Assembly (NCBI GenBank): GCA_020635905.1
Contig: JACJYV010000002.1
Span: 558,001 to 622,000 of the forward strand
DNA: 64,000 bases
Origin: Bacteroidia bacterium
GTDB lineage: Bacteria; Bacteroidota; Bacteroidia; J057; JADKCL01
Direction of reading: 5' to 3'
This document shows positions 16,058-24,866 of this stretch, piece by piece. Position 1 is the first letter of the stretch; each line of letters begins with the position of its first letter. A model generated the notes under the pieces. That model was not told the origin of the DNA and did no database searches. It saw nothing but the letters and a program-made list of their open reading frames with translations. The translations under genes were made by a program, and so were the position numbers.

Positions 16058-16640
16058 AAACTCTGATTCAGATATCCTGAGAGACAATCTGGTTTACAGA
16101 AAAAATCGATCCCAGGAAAATGCCATATTGAAAGAAAGACTGCTTTTGGAGCAGAAAAACTTTTGCGCGTACACAGAAAAGTATGTTGAAGAATTGGATT
16201 CTGTGGAAGTAGAGCACTTTAATTCTGCGCTAAAAAAAACCGGGGATGATTATTTCAATTATTACGCAGTCATCCGTGATGCAAACCTCCGCAAGAAGGA
16301 TGAAAAGTATGTGGGTGCATCTTTCTTCTCCAGTTTATTTTTTCAAAAACCCGGTGCCTTTGAATTGAGGGTTAAATTCTTTCCCAAATCAGGAGAATAT
16401 GCCATTCTGGATTTAAATGATAGGGAAGCTGACGATTTGATCGATTTTCTCGGCTTCAACGACTTTTCCCTGGTTAATCAAAGAACACGCCATTTAAAAC
16501 GATTGAAAGCAACATTTGAAAGGGGGCGCTTTGACCGGTCTGAAATAGTAGAGTATTTTCAGGAAAATCCGCATGACCTCTCCTTCATCACCGCCATCGA
16601 GGCCGAATTCAACCTTGACCTGTCAGAATTTTACACCTGA
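16041..16640 (+). CDS. HNH-like protein with degenerate zinc site, partner of the ATPase (PtuB-like?)
   Basis: The 199-residue product starts at ATG 16041, inside the end of the ATPase gene, giving a 17-base overlap and likely coupled translation. It has the HNH-type sequence NFCAYTEKYVEELDSVEVEHF with Cys42 and His59, followed by YFNYYAVIRDANLRK. In the usual TIGR02646/PtuB-type HNH, the motif is CxYC near the start and CxxCN..K near the end. Here the second cysteine is Thr and the later pair is missing, while the VEHF histidine is kept. It may be a distinct subfamily or an inactive one. Its C-terminal half is not recognised. Confidence 0.7.
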   Translation: MKFLTKNSDSDILRDNLVYRKNRSQENAILKERLLLEQKNFCAYTEKYVEELDSVEVEHFNSALKKTGDDYFNYYAVIRDANLRKKDEKYVGASFFSSLFFQKPGAFELRVKFFPKSGEYAILDLNDREADDLIDFLGFNDFSLVNQRTRHLKRLKATFERGRFDRSEIVEYFQENPHDLSFITAIEAEFNLDLSEFYT

Positions 16641-16643
16641 CCT

Positions 16644-16670
16644 AAAAAAAACCGCGCCTTGCGGCGCGGT
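16644..16670 (-). terminator. rho-independent terminator of the coiled-coil gene
   Basis: An 8-bp perfect GC-rich stem (ACCGCGCC at 16651-16658, GGCGCGGT at 16663-16670) has a TTGC loop. On the minus strand it is followed by seven T (A-tract 16644-16650), so it ends transcripts of the gene at 16703-17335. It sits four bases past the stop of the HNH gene and may weakly stop that transcript too. Confidence 0.85.
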
Positions 16671-16702
16671 CACAAATAACCTGACTCTGAATGGTTGTCT
16701 CC

Positions 16703-17335
16703 TCAGAAAAGATCTGAGAAGGATTTTTTCAAATTCTCGATGGATTTTTCCAGGTCGGCATTGAATGCCTCCATTTTTTCCTTGCCTACTTTTTCAGCGG
16801 CTTCCAACTGGGCGCGAAACTCGTTCAGTTTGTCCGACAGCTCGTGTTTCTTTTCGGCAACTTCGTCGCGGCCTTCGTATTTGCCCAGCTCAAACTGCAC
16901 CCGCAGCGATTCCAGCTTGGCTTTGAACTGCTCAATGGTGGCATTCCATTCCTCGTTCACCTTGCCGTAGGCATTTTCCAGAGCGGCTTTGAGGCGGGCG
17001 ATGGTATCCAGCATTTTTTTCTTTTGTGCTTCGTAAAGCTCTTTCGTTTCGGCCCGGCCCAGGGCCAGTTGCACGCTCAGTTCGTCGATCTCGGCCAGGA
17101 TGTCGGTCAGAAATTCGTCGTTCAGACCTTTTTCTGCGTCCACCTTGGATTTGATTTCCTGAATAAAGTCTTTGAATTTGGCTTTTTGAGCTTCAAATTC
17201 ATCCAAAGCCTCTTTCTGGCCCAGAGAAAACTGCAGTTTTACTTCTTCCAAAGTGGCTTTCCAGGCATCCATGGAGGCTTGCCATACTTCTTTGTGACGT
17301 TCAAATTCACGCAGCCAAACGTTTTTTTCTTCCAT
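16703..17335 (-). CDS. triplicated coiled-coil protein of unknown function
   Basis: The 210-residue product is almost wholly charged alpha-helix, soluble, and without signal peptide. It contains three diverged copies of one unit of about 54-58 residues, each with an LQF-x-LG-type core: LQFSLG at 34-39, VQLALG at 88-93 and VQFELG at 146-151. Each is followed by an acidic/basic helix. Residues W7, W18 and W25 mark the N-terminus. I do not recognise the family. A TATCTTTG box lies upstream at 17373-17380, and a strong terminator follows, so it appears to be a single-gene unit. Confidence 0.8.
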   Translation of the reverse strand: MEEKNVWLREFERHKEVWQASMDAWKATLEEVKLQFSLGQKEALDEFEAQKAKFKDFIQEIKSKVDAEKGLNDEFLTDILAEIDELSVQLALGRAETKELYEAQKKKMLDTIARLKAALENAYGKVNEEWNATIEQFKAKLESLRVQFELGKYEGRDEVAEKKHELSDKLNEFRAQLEAAEKVGKEKMEAFNADLEKSIENLKKSFSDLF

Positions 17336-17372
17336 TTTTTTATCTGTTAAAGGGATTTTTCACTTGTGACAA

Positions 17373-17380
17373 CAAAGATA
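17373..17380 (-). promoter_or_regulatory. TAnnTTTG box upstream of the coiled-coil gene
   Basis: On the minus strand 17380-17373 reads TATCTTTG, a perfect -7 box of the Bacteroidota consensus, 37 bases before the ATG. No good -33 TTG at the usual distance is visible, so support is partial. Confidence 0.4.
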
Positions 17381-17449
17381 CGGGGTTATCGTCAACAAAT
17401 CTAATGACCCCAATTCCCTGAAAAAATGACCTGGGTCAATTCCTTGATT

Positions 17450-17498
17450 TTGGGAAAAATCAAAATGACCAGAGTTGGACAAGCCACCCCTGGTCATT
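17450..17498 (-). terminator. terminator after the T9SS cargo gene
   Basis: A 9-bp inverted repeat (AATGACCAG at 17464-17472 and CTGGTCATT at 17490-17498) with a 17-base loop is followed on the minus strand by TTGATTTTT. It lies 17 bases after the stop of the gene ending at 17515. Confidence 0.55.
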
Positions 17499-17514
17499 CG
17501 TTTTATAGCGGAAA

Positions 17515-19926
17515 TTAATGCAGGATTTCGATTTTGCGGATCAGGGTGCCCGTGGGGGAATTGACCTGGAGGAAATAAATTCCCGCGCCAAACCTCTTCA
17601 GATCAAGTTCCAAGGTGGAATGCATCACCCGGCCGACATTTTCATGGAGCAACACCTGCCCCTGAATGGACAGCAATTCCAGGGAAATGGCCTCTGCTGA
17701 TTCCATTTCCAATTCAACAAACAGGTGCCCGGGTGCAGGATTGGGCCAGACCGTAACTTTTCCACCTGGAAGACCATTTTCTGCACCTGTCAGCAGCAAG
17801 GGTTCGCAAACCGTGTCCATTCCACAGTCGTTTTCCGTGGTCAGGCAAACGTTGAAGGCGCCCTGGGTCGCAAAAGTGTGGGTTGGATTTTGCAAAGCAG
17901 AGGTGTTTCCGTCTCCAAAATCCCAGTTCCAGACCGTAGGTGAATTGGTGCTCTGGTCTGTAAAATTCACCTGGTTTCCATTGGAAATCCAACTGAAAGC
18001 AGAGGTTGGTACAGGACAACTGACGGTCACTGTCTGACAACTGGTATCCGGCCCGCAGGTGCCCGTCACGATCAGGCACACCTGATAATTTCCGCTGGTT
18101 GCATAGGTATGGGTGGGATTTTGCAGAGTCGAGGTGCCGCCGTCTCCAAAATTCCACTTCCAGTTGATAATAGTGCCGGTCGAATTATCCGTAAATGCAA
18201 TATTTTGCTGGGTTCCTGAGTAAGAAAACGCTGAACTTACGGTTGGTTTCAGGGTAACTGTGACCGTGTGCGTATCTGAAGGACAGCCAAAATTATCCAC
18301 GGTGAAAAGAGAGTAACTCCCGGCCGAATCTACCGTGATTTGCCCCACGGAATCGCCCGTTGACCATATATAAGCGCTGGCTGAATTCTGGGAATACAGG
18401 GTAATGCTTCCTCCCGGGCAAATTTTCGGGTTTGGGGGAGTGATTTGGGCAGCATAGGAGTTGCAAATGGTGGTGCGGGTGGTGTTGGTGATGACCGCAG
18501 GATTGAAATCAAAATAAATGTATGCTGTGTTTTCAATTTTCGTGCCGTGGGCCAGGCCTGGTTTTCTGTTGATCTTGTACTTGATCCAGCCATGTGAGCC
18601 GGGCTCGTTTGCATTGCTGTCGGGCAATAAAATATTGGGGAAAATCCAGTCCACGATACCACTGTCCACATCCAGCTGATAAGGGTGGCTGGTGCCCGTC
18701 ACCGTGAGGGTGGAAAGATCCAGGCTGGGATCGATCGTGTCCAGCACATGCAGGTTATAGGCCGTGGCAGTGCCTGTATTTTGAAAACGGATCTGATAGG
18801 TCAGCACCGAGTCATTCTGAGGGATGGCGCCTTCGGGACCATACCCTTCTGGCCAGACTTTTTTGTCGTTGGGATCGTAGGAAAAAACGATCGGGGAATA
18901 GGAGTAATCGTAATTATTGGCTGGATTGATATCTGACTGCACGGTGGTAACAGTAGCTGTGGTTTGATATCCTCCCCAAAAAATCACCGGACATTCGGAA
19001 AAAAGTAAAATGTTCTGGGCAACGCCATACCCAAGGTTGGTGAAATTATAGATCAGGGTGTCATTTACCACAGAAGTCCAGGCCGGGAGGCTGGTCAGAT
19101 TCATTAAACTATTTGACGGGGAAGTCAATACTTTCACCACCCCAGAAGCTGGAGCGTGTCCCTGATTAAAGAAACCCACAGCCTGGTAAACTGTAAATCC
19201 AGCCTGGAATTGCCCGGTGGAAACACTCACCACCATGTCCACCACCTGATTGGGTACCAACGAAATGCTCACGGGAACGGTGTCACCAATGGTGGTCAGG
19301 TTGGCGGTGACATTTGTGAGACAGGTATGATACCCGACAGAATTGGGATCGGTAATGGTATAATTTCCCAGAGGAAGCCAGATACCAAAATTTCCATTGG
19401 GGTCGGTGGAAACGGTGATATTTCCGGGATTAATATTCAGGATTTTGCTGCCAAGAGGATAATCCACTCCATTTTTCTGGCAATCGCCATTATCATCATG
19501 GTAAACGTGCCCTTCGAGATAGGAAGTGTTTCCTCCCGCGGCATTGGTAATGGTAAAACCTCCATTATAGACTCCAAAAGTGCAATTTTGCGAATAGTCC
19601 TCAATTTTTACATTATAAGTTCCAAGGCTGGATTGGCCGGCTGGCAGGTTAAAAGTCGCGGTCAGGTTGGTGCCGGAATTAACCAGGACGAAAGTAGAAT
19701 TGATATTGGGTCCGGGACCACCATATAATCTGACCACTTCTGCCGGAGTGGCGCAACTGGCCCAGTAATCCACTCCTGATCCCGTAATATTGACCGAAAG
19801 GGTTTGTCCTGCCTGTCCGTAAGCGGGAGTAATGTTGGTAATAAGCTGAGCTGTCGATAATCCGGGAAGGAAAATCAGCAAAAGCAAAAGGGGCAAAGCG
19901 AAGGTTTTTGTCAGGTGAGGTAACAT
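17515..19926 (-). CDS. large surface protein with DUF7619-like and two PKD domains, T9SS type A sorting domain
   Basis: The 803-residue protein starts at ATG 19926 with a signal peptide ending GLSTAQ. Residues about 30-130 form a TIG-like immunoglobulin fold. A SYDPNDK motif opens the DUF7619/DUF11-like region in mid-protein (FQNTGTATAYNLHVLD). Two PKD domains follow (each with WNFGDG or WDFGDG), and the C-terminus (VTVWPNPAPG... GIYFLQV... RKIEI) is the type A T9SS sorting domain. The protein is therefore exported by T9SS to the surface or medium. Adhesion is the usual guess for such architecture. It is transcribed alone. Confidence 0.88.
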   Translation of the reverse strand: MLPHLTKTFALPLLLLLIFLPGLSTAQLITNITPAYGQAGQTLSVNITGSGVDYWASCATPAEVVRLYGGPGPNINSTFVLVNSGTNLTATFNLPAGQSSLGTYNVKIEDYSQNCTFGVYNGGFTITNAAGGNTSYLEGHVYHDDNGDCQKNGVDYPLGSKILNINPGNITVSTDPNGNFGIWLPLGNYTITDPNSVGYHTCLTNVTANLTTIGDTVPVSISLVPNQVVDMVVSVSTGQFQAGFTVYQAVGFFNQGHAPASGVVKVLTSPSNSLMNLTSLPAWTSVVNDTLIYNFTNLGYGVAQNILLFSECPVIFWGGYQTTATVTTVQSDINPANNYDYSYSPIVFSYDPNDKKVWPEGYGPEGAIPQNDSVLTYQIRFQNTGTATAYNLHVLDTIDPSLDLSTLTVTGTSHPYQLDVDSGIVDWIFPNILLPDSNANEPGSHGWIKYKINRKPGLAHGTKIENTAYIYFDFNPAVITNTTRTTICNSYAAQITPPNPKICPGGSITLYSQNSASAYIWSTGDSVGQITVDSAGSYSLFTVDNFGCPSDTHTVTVTLKPTVSSAFSYSGTQQNIAFTDNSTGTIINWKWNFGDGGTSTLQNPTHTYATSGNYQVCLIVTGTCGPDTSCQTVTVSCPVPTSAFSWISNGNQVNFTDQSTNSPTVWNWDFGDGNTSALQNPTHTFATQGAFNVCLTTENDCGMDTVCEPLLLTGAENGLPGGKVTVWPNPAPGHLFVELEMESAEAISLELLSIQGQVLLHENVGRVMHSTLELDLKRFGAGIYFLQVNSPTGTLIRKIEILH

Positions 19927-20095
19927 AAGATTCTGAGCAATTGGATCAGTTTTGTTTTGAATACCGGGTTCAAGAAAGCACTTTTCTTCCAATTAATCAC
20001 TTTTCAGGTCAATACATTTTTCGGGATTTGTAGGAAAAATTTATCCAAATAAACTCATAAAACATTGTTATTCAATTATTTAAAAATTGTTTTGT

Positions 20096-21994
20096 TTATG
20101 GAATGTCGCACGGATTTTCCTTTTCCCCCATCCCCATCTTCGATTTGACCACATCCAGGTATTGCTTGCGTTCCCGTTTTTTGGAATGAGGCTCAAATCC
20201 GCATAAAGTTTGCAAAGCGTCCTCATTGCGGCCCAGATTGAAGTAAACCGCGGCCAGATTCAGGTACACATCTTCAAAATCGGGGTAGAGGGCCAGGGTT
20301 TCAAGGTAAAGCTGAATGGCTTTTTCGTGCTCTCCTGCGACTTCGTACGAAGTCGCTTCATTATTCATCACATGCGGATGCCAGGGGTGAATTTTTCGGG
20401 CTTCCCGAAAGTCATTGGCCGCTTCAGCATTTTTTCCCAGGCTGAAAGCCGCAACCCCACGGTACCAGGCAATTGGGGTTCCTGAAACGGTTTCCAGGTT
20501 ATTCCACCAGGATTTTCCCTTGTCTGACTCGCGGATCACTCCCTGCCAGTTCTGGGTTGAACGGGCGGTCAGCATTTTGGCGATGTGAGTCTCTGATTGC
20601 GACCGTTTAAAGGAAATAAAAAATGAAATTCCCGCCAGCAGCACAAAAACTGGCAGGATCAGCAGTCCTTTTCCCGAAATTTTGCCCCCTTTAGCAGGTT
20701 TCAGGCGCAAATGCAATCCCAGAATGCCCGCTGAAATCACCCACATCAGTCCATGGATGAAGACCCGCTCTTTGGGAAAGCCAAAGCATGAAATGAGCAG
20801 GTAGGCGACCATCCCTGCGGCCAAAATGGCCGCGGCAAGTCTATCCTGGCGGGAGGAACTCCCGCGGATCACCTGCAGGGCCAGCCACAGGGGCAGGAGC
20901 AGGAGGCCCAGATAGCCCAACAGGCCCGAAGGGCCTGTTTCGGTCAGCACCCAGAGGTAATCGTTGTGGGGGCGTTTGAAATATTTGGTGGCGTATTGGG
21001 TCACATAGCCCTTCACCCCGTATTGCAGGATTTCCACTTTCCAATTGCGCAGCCCAACTCCCAAGAATGGATGTTTTTGGGCCAGTTCAACGGAATAATT
21101 CCACAAAATCAGCCGTTCCTCCACACTGCTCATGTTGTCTTCCATGTTTTTGCCTTTTTGGGTGATCCAGGTCCACTTTTGACCCACATCCTTGCCCGGA
21201 ATTTTGAAAAATCCCAACCCCAGAACCACCATAAATGCCAGCAAATAAACGGGAATAAGCACTTTTTTACGCAGATAAACGGGAGGTACTGCATACCAGG
21301 CCCGCCAGATCACAGGTCCACCCAGGAAAATGAATCCCACCAATCCCACCCAAACTCCCCTGGACGAACCCAGAAAAATAGCCACCAGACACAGCAAAAC
21401 AGAGGTCGCAGCCAACAGCTTTTGCTTTTTATCATTCCCGAAAATCAGCAATCCTGAAAATGGCAGACACATGAGCAGGGCCTCAGAAAACAGGTTTTTG
21501 TTGACAAAAGTGCTGGCCGGGTATTCAGGTGAGGGCAAAAAGGAAAATCCCAGTTCAAAGTATTGCAAAATCCCGATCAGGGCATGGACCAATCCCGCAA
21601 GGGAAATTCCCAGTGAAATCCAGCTCAGAAATCTTCCTTCACCCACCATGGCCTGAAGCATTAAAAAGAAGAAAAGCAGAAACAGAGCCATATTGGCCAG
21701 TTCAAACACGGCCTCAGACAGATTTCTGGCCACGGTCAGGGAAAGGGCTCCTGCCAAAAAGTAAACTAATGCGGCAATCCAAAAGGCACGGGGAGGAAGA
21801 TTCAGGGTGATTTCGCGGCGGCGGACAAACAGACTGGCGAAGCCAGTCATGACGAGAGCAGCCAGGGTCATAAAGCGCGGCAACAAGCCCGGGTCAATCA
21901 GGGATTGACTGAACAAAAAACTCAAAGTGGGGAAAATTCCTGCCAAAAGCAGGTAAAACCAGGAGCTTTTAAGGGAAAACGAGGTTGAACTCAT
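20096..21994 (-). CDS. O-antigen-ligase-like membrane protein with C-terminal TPRs
   Basis: The 632-residue protein has 10 or more membrane segments. A large periplasmic loop before the motif PHNDYLWVLTETG (mid-protein) is the Wzy_C/O-antigen ligase signature. The C-terminal 150 residues are soluble TPR-like helices (AWYRGVAAFSLGKNAEAANDF and following). Wzy_C proteins polymerise or ligate surface polysaccharide, and many Bacteroidota versions carry TPRs. The specific polymer is unknown, and other Wzy_C members glycosylate proteins. It faces the same way as the T9SS gene 169 bases downstream. Confidence 0.85.
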   Translation of the reverse strand: MSSTSFSLKSSWFYLLLAGIFPTLSFLFSQSLIDPGLLPRFMTLAALVMTGFASLFVRRREITLNLPPRAFWIAALVYFLAGALSLTVARNLSEAVFELANMALFLLFFFLMLQAMVGEGRFLSWISLGISLAGLVHALIGILQYFELGFSFLPSPEYPASTFVNKNLFSEALLMCLPFSGLLIFGNDKKQKLLAATSVLLCLVAIFLGSSRGVWVGLVGFIFLGGPVIWRAWYAVPPVYLRKKVLIPVYLLAFMVVLGLGFFKIPGKDVGQKWTWITQKGKNMEDNMSSVEERLILWNYSVELAQKHPFLGVGLRNWKVEILQYGVKGYVTQYATKYFKRPHNDYLWVLTETGPSGLLGYLGLLLLPLWLALQVIRGSSSRQDRLAAAILAAGMVAYLLISCFGFPKERVFIHGLMWVISAGILGLHLRLKPAKGGKISGKGLLILPVFVLLAGISFFISFKRSQSETHIAKMLTARSTQNWQGVIRESDKGKSWWNNLETVSGTPIAWYRGVAAFSLGKNAEAANDFREARKIHPWHPHVMNNEATSYEVAGEHEKAIQLYLETLALYPDFEDVYLNLAAVYFNLGRNEDALQTLCGFEPHSKKRERKQYLDVVKSKMGMGEKENPCDIP

Positions 21995-22030
21995 GTGGGT
22001 GGCGGGTCTTTTGCAAAGTCAATTTAGGAA

Positions 22031-22825
22031 TTAATTGCAAAATCGGCGGCCGTAATAAATGGAGATTCTTTCAGGATGATGAGCCAGGGGGTATTCAAGT
22101 TTTTGCAAAACCGTGCCATCCCTGAGGTTGATCAGTGATCTGACTCTGACTGAAGGTATCTTTTCCAGGGATTTTTCTCTTGCCCTTGTTATTGCTTTTT
22201 CTCTGAAATCATCCGTGCAGCCACCCCAGTAATACGTAAAATACACTTTCGATCCACCGTAAAAGTTCCCTTCAAAAACATGGCCTGCACCCTCGAGATT
22301 GGGAATTTCTGAGCCGGCGGTCAAATAATGTTTGACATAATGGATTCTGGTTTTGACTCGTCCTTTTTCTCCAATATACCCTAATTGCCACCTGCTTATC
22401 CTTGCAGATCCCTTACCCAGACTGGCCGAAACGTAATAATCTTTCTCCGCCGTGTCACCCCGTATGACATATCTGGCTTTGGGGGAAATGGTTTTAAAAT
22501 TGCCGCAATCATCCTCGAAAATGGAATCTTGCAAAAAGAAATATCTGTGAGCCAGGGAGTAGGTTTGTGTTTCGGGAAAATACTCTTCCTGGACAAAAAC
22601 CATATCTGCGCCCGAAGTGTCCAGGCCAAGGATCAAAGGCGTTAAATCCCGTTTGGAAAACAACGACTCAAAATCCTTTCCATGTTCATTCAGAATATTT
22701 GGGGGAAGTTTTTGCACCAAATTTTCTGATTTGCTTTGCAGTTCCCGCACAAAAATACTCCCCTGCGCGTGACAAATTTGCGCAGCCGACCAAAGCAAAC
22801 AAATCAGGATTATTCTCAGGTTCAC
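22031..22825 (-). CDS. secreted hypothetical protein
   Basis: The product has a signal peptide (NLRIILICLLWSAAQICHAQ) and a mature part of about 245 residues with two pairs of cysteines (DDCG, GGCTDD) and aromatic clusters. The start is uncertain because no ATG is well placed. I prefer GTG 22825, which begins the signal peptide directly; the frame also allows GTG 22882 with a longer N-terminus. No family was recognised. It lies downstream of the UbiB-like kinase, with the O-antigen-ligase gene next. Confidence 0.65.
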   Translation of the reverse strand: MNLRIILICLLWSAAQICHAQGSIFVRELQSKSENLVQKLPPNILNEHGKDFESLFSKRDLTPLILGLDTSGADMVFVQEEYFPETQTYSLAHRYFFLQDSIFEDDCGNFKTISPKARYVIRGDTAEKDYYVSASLGKGSARISRWQLGYIGEKGRVKTRIHYVKHYLTAGSEIPNLEGAGHVFEGNFYGGSKVYFTYYWGGCTDDFREKAITRAREKSLEKIPSVRVRSLINLRDGTVLQKLEYPLAHHPERISIYYGRRFCN

Positions 22826-22944
22826 AAGCAGAAAATTTGTATAACAGAAAGTTAGGCATTTTAACCACCTTAAGAAAATCACTATTTCTCCTCCTGGCTT
22901 GATTTCCTGGTTATTTTCAGCCCTATTCTGCTTTTTAAATCAGG

Positions 22945-24630
22945 CTAAAACCCGTCCTTTTTGAAAATAGACATCATAAACCTGATCCCAAACAAGGCCG
23001 AAATCACAAATCCTCCTACCCCTATCACGGGAATATCGTTCCATTTGGGCGGCAAACCCGACAACACGACCAGAGAAGACCCCACCAGACAAGCCGCAAA
23101 CACAATGGCAAAGCCAATCCTTTTAGAAAATGCATTCAGCGAATTGGTCAGGGGATCGAGGCCCTTGGCCTCATATTCAATGTGGATTTTCCCCTCTTCC
23201 AGCTTATTCAGGACTCCTTTTATGTCCTGGGGCAGGCCGTCGGTCAGGTAAGTCAGCGACTTCACCTTTTCCCAGGCATTTTCGGCCAGTTTGGCCGGCT
23301 TATACTTGCGACGGATCAGACGCTCCACGTAGGGCTCCATCTCGTCGATAATATTATAAGACGGGTCCAGCATCAGGCCCACGCCTTCAATCATGACCAG
23401 GGCCTTCAGCAACAGCAGCAGGTTGCCTGGAATCTTCATTTTATAGTCAAAAAACAGGATATTCAGCCCTTTCACCACATCACCCCCGTCCAGATTCTCG
23501 ATCGACAGGCTGGCGTATTCCTCAAAAAAATCGATGATATCGTACTCCAGCTGCACTTTATTGTGCACTTTGGGGTCATTGGAAAACTGGGTCAGCACCT
23601 CCATCAGGTGCTTCACGTCGCGGCGGGCCAAAGAAAGCATCAGGTCGCCCAGCATCACCTTGTCGGCCTCGATCACGGTGCCCATCATGCCAAAATCAAT
23701 GAAACAAACCCGTCCGTCGCGCAGGATGAAAAAATTGCCCGGGTGCGGATCTGCGTGGAAAAATCCGTGGTCAAAAACTTGCTGAAAGTACAATCCAACC
23801 CCTTTGACTGCCAGTTCGTGGGGATCAAACCCCATTCCCCGCAAGGTCTCTACCTGAGAAACTTTGACTCCGTCGATGAATTCCATGCACAGAATCTTGC
23901 TCGTACACAGTTCGCGAAACAGTTCAGGTACATAAATGTCTGTATTCCCCTCAAAATTTTTCCTGAAACGGATCATGCTGGCCATTTCAGAGGTGAATTT
24001 CAATTCGCGGGTCACGGCGCGTTCAAACATGCGCAAAAGGTCCAGTGGCTGAAAAGCGGCCGTTTCGGGGAATCGTTCGAGCATGATCCCGGCCAGGTGC
24101 TTCATAATGGCCAGGTCCGCTTCAATGGTTTTGGCCAGATCCTTGCGCATAATCTTCAGAATGGCTTTGCGCCCGTCACGCAGGGTGGCGGTGTGGACCT
24201 GGGCAATTGAAGCTGAGGCTAAGGGAGTTAAATTAAACTCTTTGAACAATTCCTCTAAGGGCTTGTCATATTCTTCAGCCAGAATTTCCTTCACCACTTC
24301 CTCGCTCATGGGCGGCACCCGATCCTGAAATTTTTCAAATTCACTGATCAGAGCTTCAGGCAACAGGTCGGGACGGTTAGACAAAATCTGCCCAAACTTG
24401 ATAAAAGTGGTACCCAGTTCCTGGCAGCAAAGGCGAATCCGTTCGTACCGTTCGAGTTCAAAAACAGACTGTCCTTCGCGGGTGGGCACTAAGTGTAAGT
24501 TGTTGGGCACCAGATTTTTCAGGGCAGAATGCGCCACCAAGTCCGAAAATCCATACTTGATCAGAATGGAAATAACCTGGCGATAACGGTCTATATGTTT
24601 GAGTGTGCTGTGAGAACCGGGTATTTCCAT
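22945..24630 (-). CDS. ABC1/AarF/UbiB-family atypical kinase
   Basis: The 561-residue protein has the conserved ABC1 signatures: a FIKFGQILSNRPDLLP motif (KxGQ) near residue 80, ASIAQVH, the catalytic HADPHPGNF, and DFGMMG. Two membrane segments at the C-terminus anchor it (IGFAIVFAACLVGSSLVV and IPVIGVGGFVISALFGI). UbiB relatives act on quinone or other isoprenoid lipid biosynthesis, and some have ATPase rather than kinase activity. In Bacteroidota, which use menaquinone, the role is less clear. The start ATG 24630 gives the family's normal N-terminus. Confidence 0.88.
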   Translation of the reverse strand: MEIPGSHSTLKHIDRYRQVISILIKYGFSDLVAHSALKNLVPNNLHLVPTREGQSVFELERYERIRLCCQELGTTFIKFGQILSNRPDLLPEALISEFEKFQDRVPPMSEEVVKEILAEEYDKPLEELFKEFNLTPLASASIAQVHTATLRDGRKAILKIMRKDLAKTIEADLAIMKHLAGIMLERFPETAAFQPLDLLRMFERAVTRELKFTSEMASMIRFRKNFEGNTDIYVPELFRELCTSKILCMEFIDGVKVSQVETLRGMGFDPHELAVKGVGLYFQQVFDHGFFHADPHPGNFFILRDGRVCFIDFGMMGTVIEADKVMLGDLMLSLARRDVKHLMEVLTQFSNDPKVHNKVQLEYDIIDFFEEYASLSIENLDGGDVVKGLNILFFDYKMKIPGNLLLLLKALVMIEGVGLMLDPSYNIIDEMEPYVERLIRRKYKPAKLAENAWEKVKSLTYLTDGLPQDIKGVLNKLEEGKIHIEYEAKGLDPLTNSLNAFSKRIGFAIVFAACLVGSSLVVLSGLPPKWNDIPVIGVGGFVISALFGIRFMMSIFKKDGF

Positions 24631-24866
24631 GTGAAATCTCGGGTTAGATGCTGGATTTTCAACTTCGGGAACAATCCCAAAATATTGCCAAGAAAGTATT
24701 AAATCTAAGGTTTTTTAATGATATCGGTCATTTATTTCCTCAAACCTGTAAAAATCTCTGCGGCATTTGTCTTTTATCGTGGCTCCAAACTGAAGCTTAT
24801 TCCCTCCCAAAAACCATGCATCTTTCCCAACCTATCCTTACTTTTAAGCAAACATTCCCGGGCACC

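Noticed and set aside
23182..24210. A 342-residue frame antisense to the UbiB-like gene
   Set aside because: The sense gene has all family motifs, and the antisense product is His/Gln-rich with no resemblance to a protein family.
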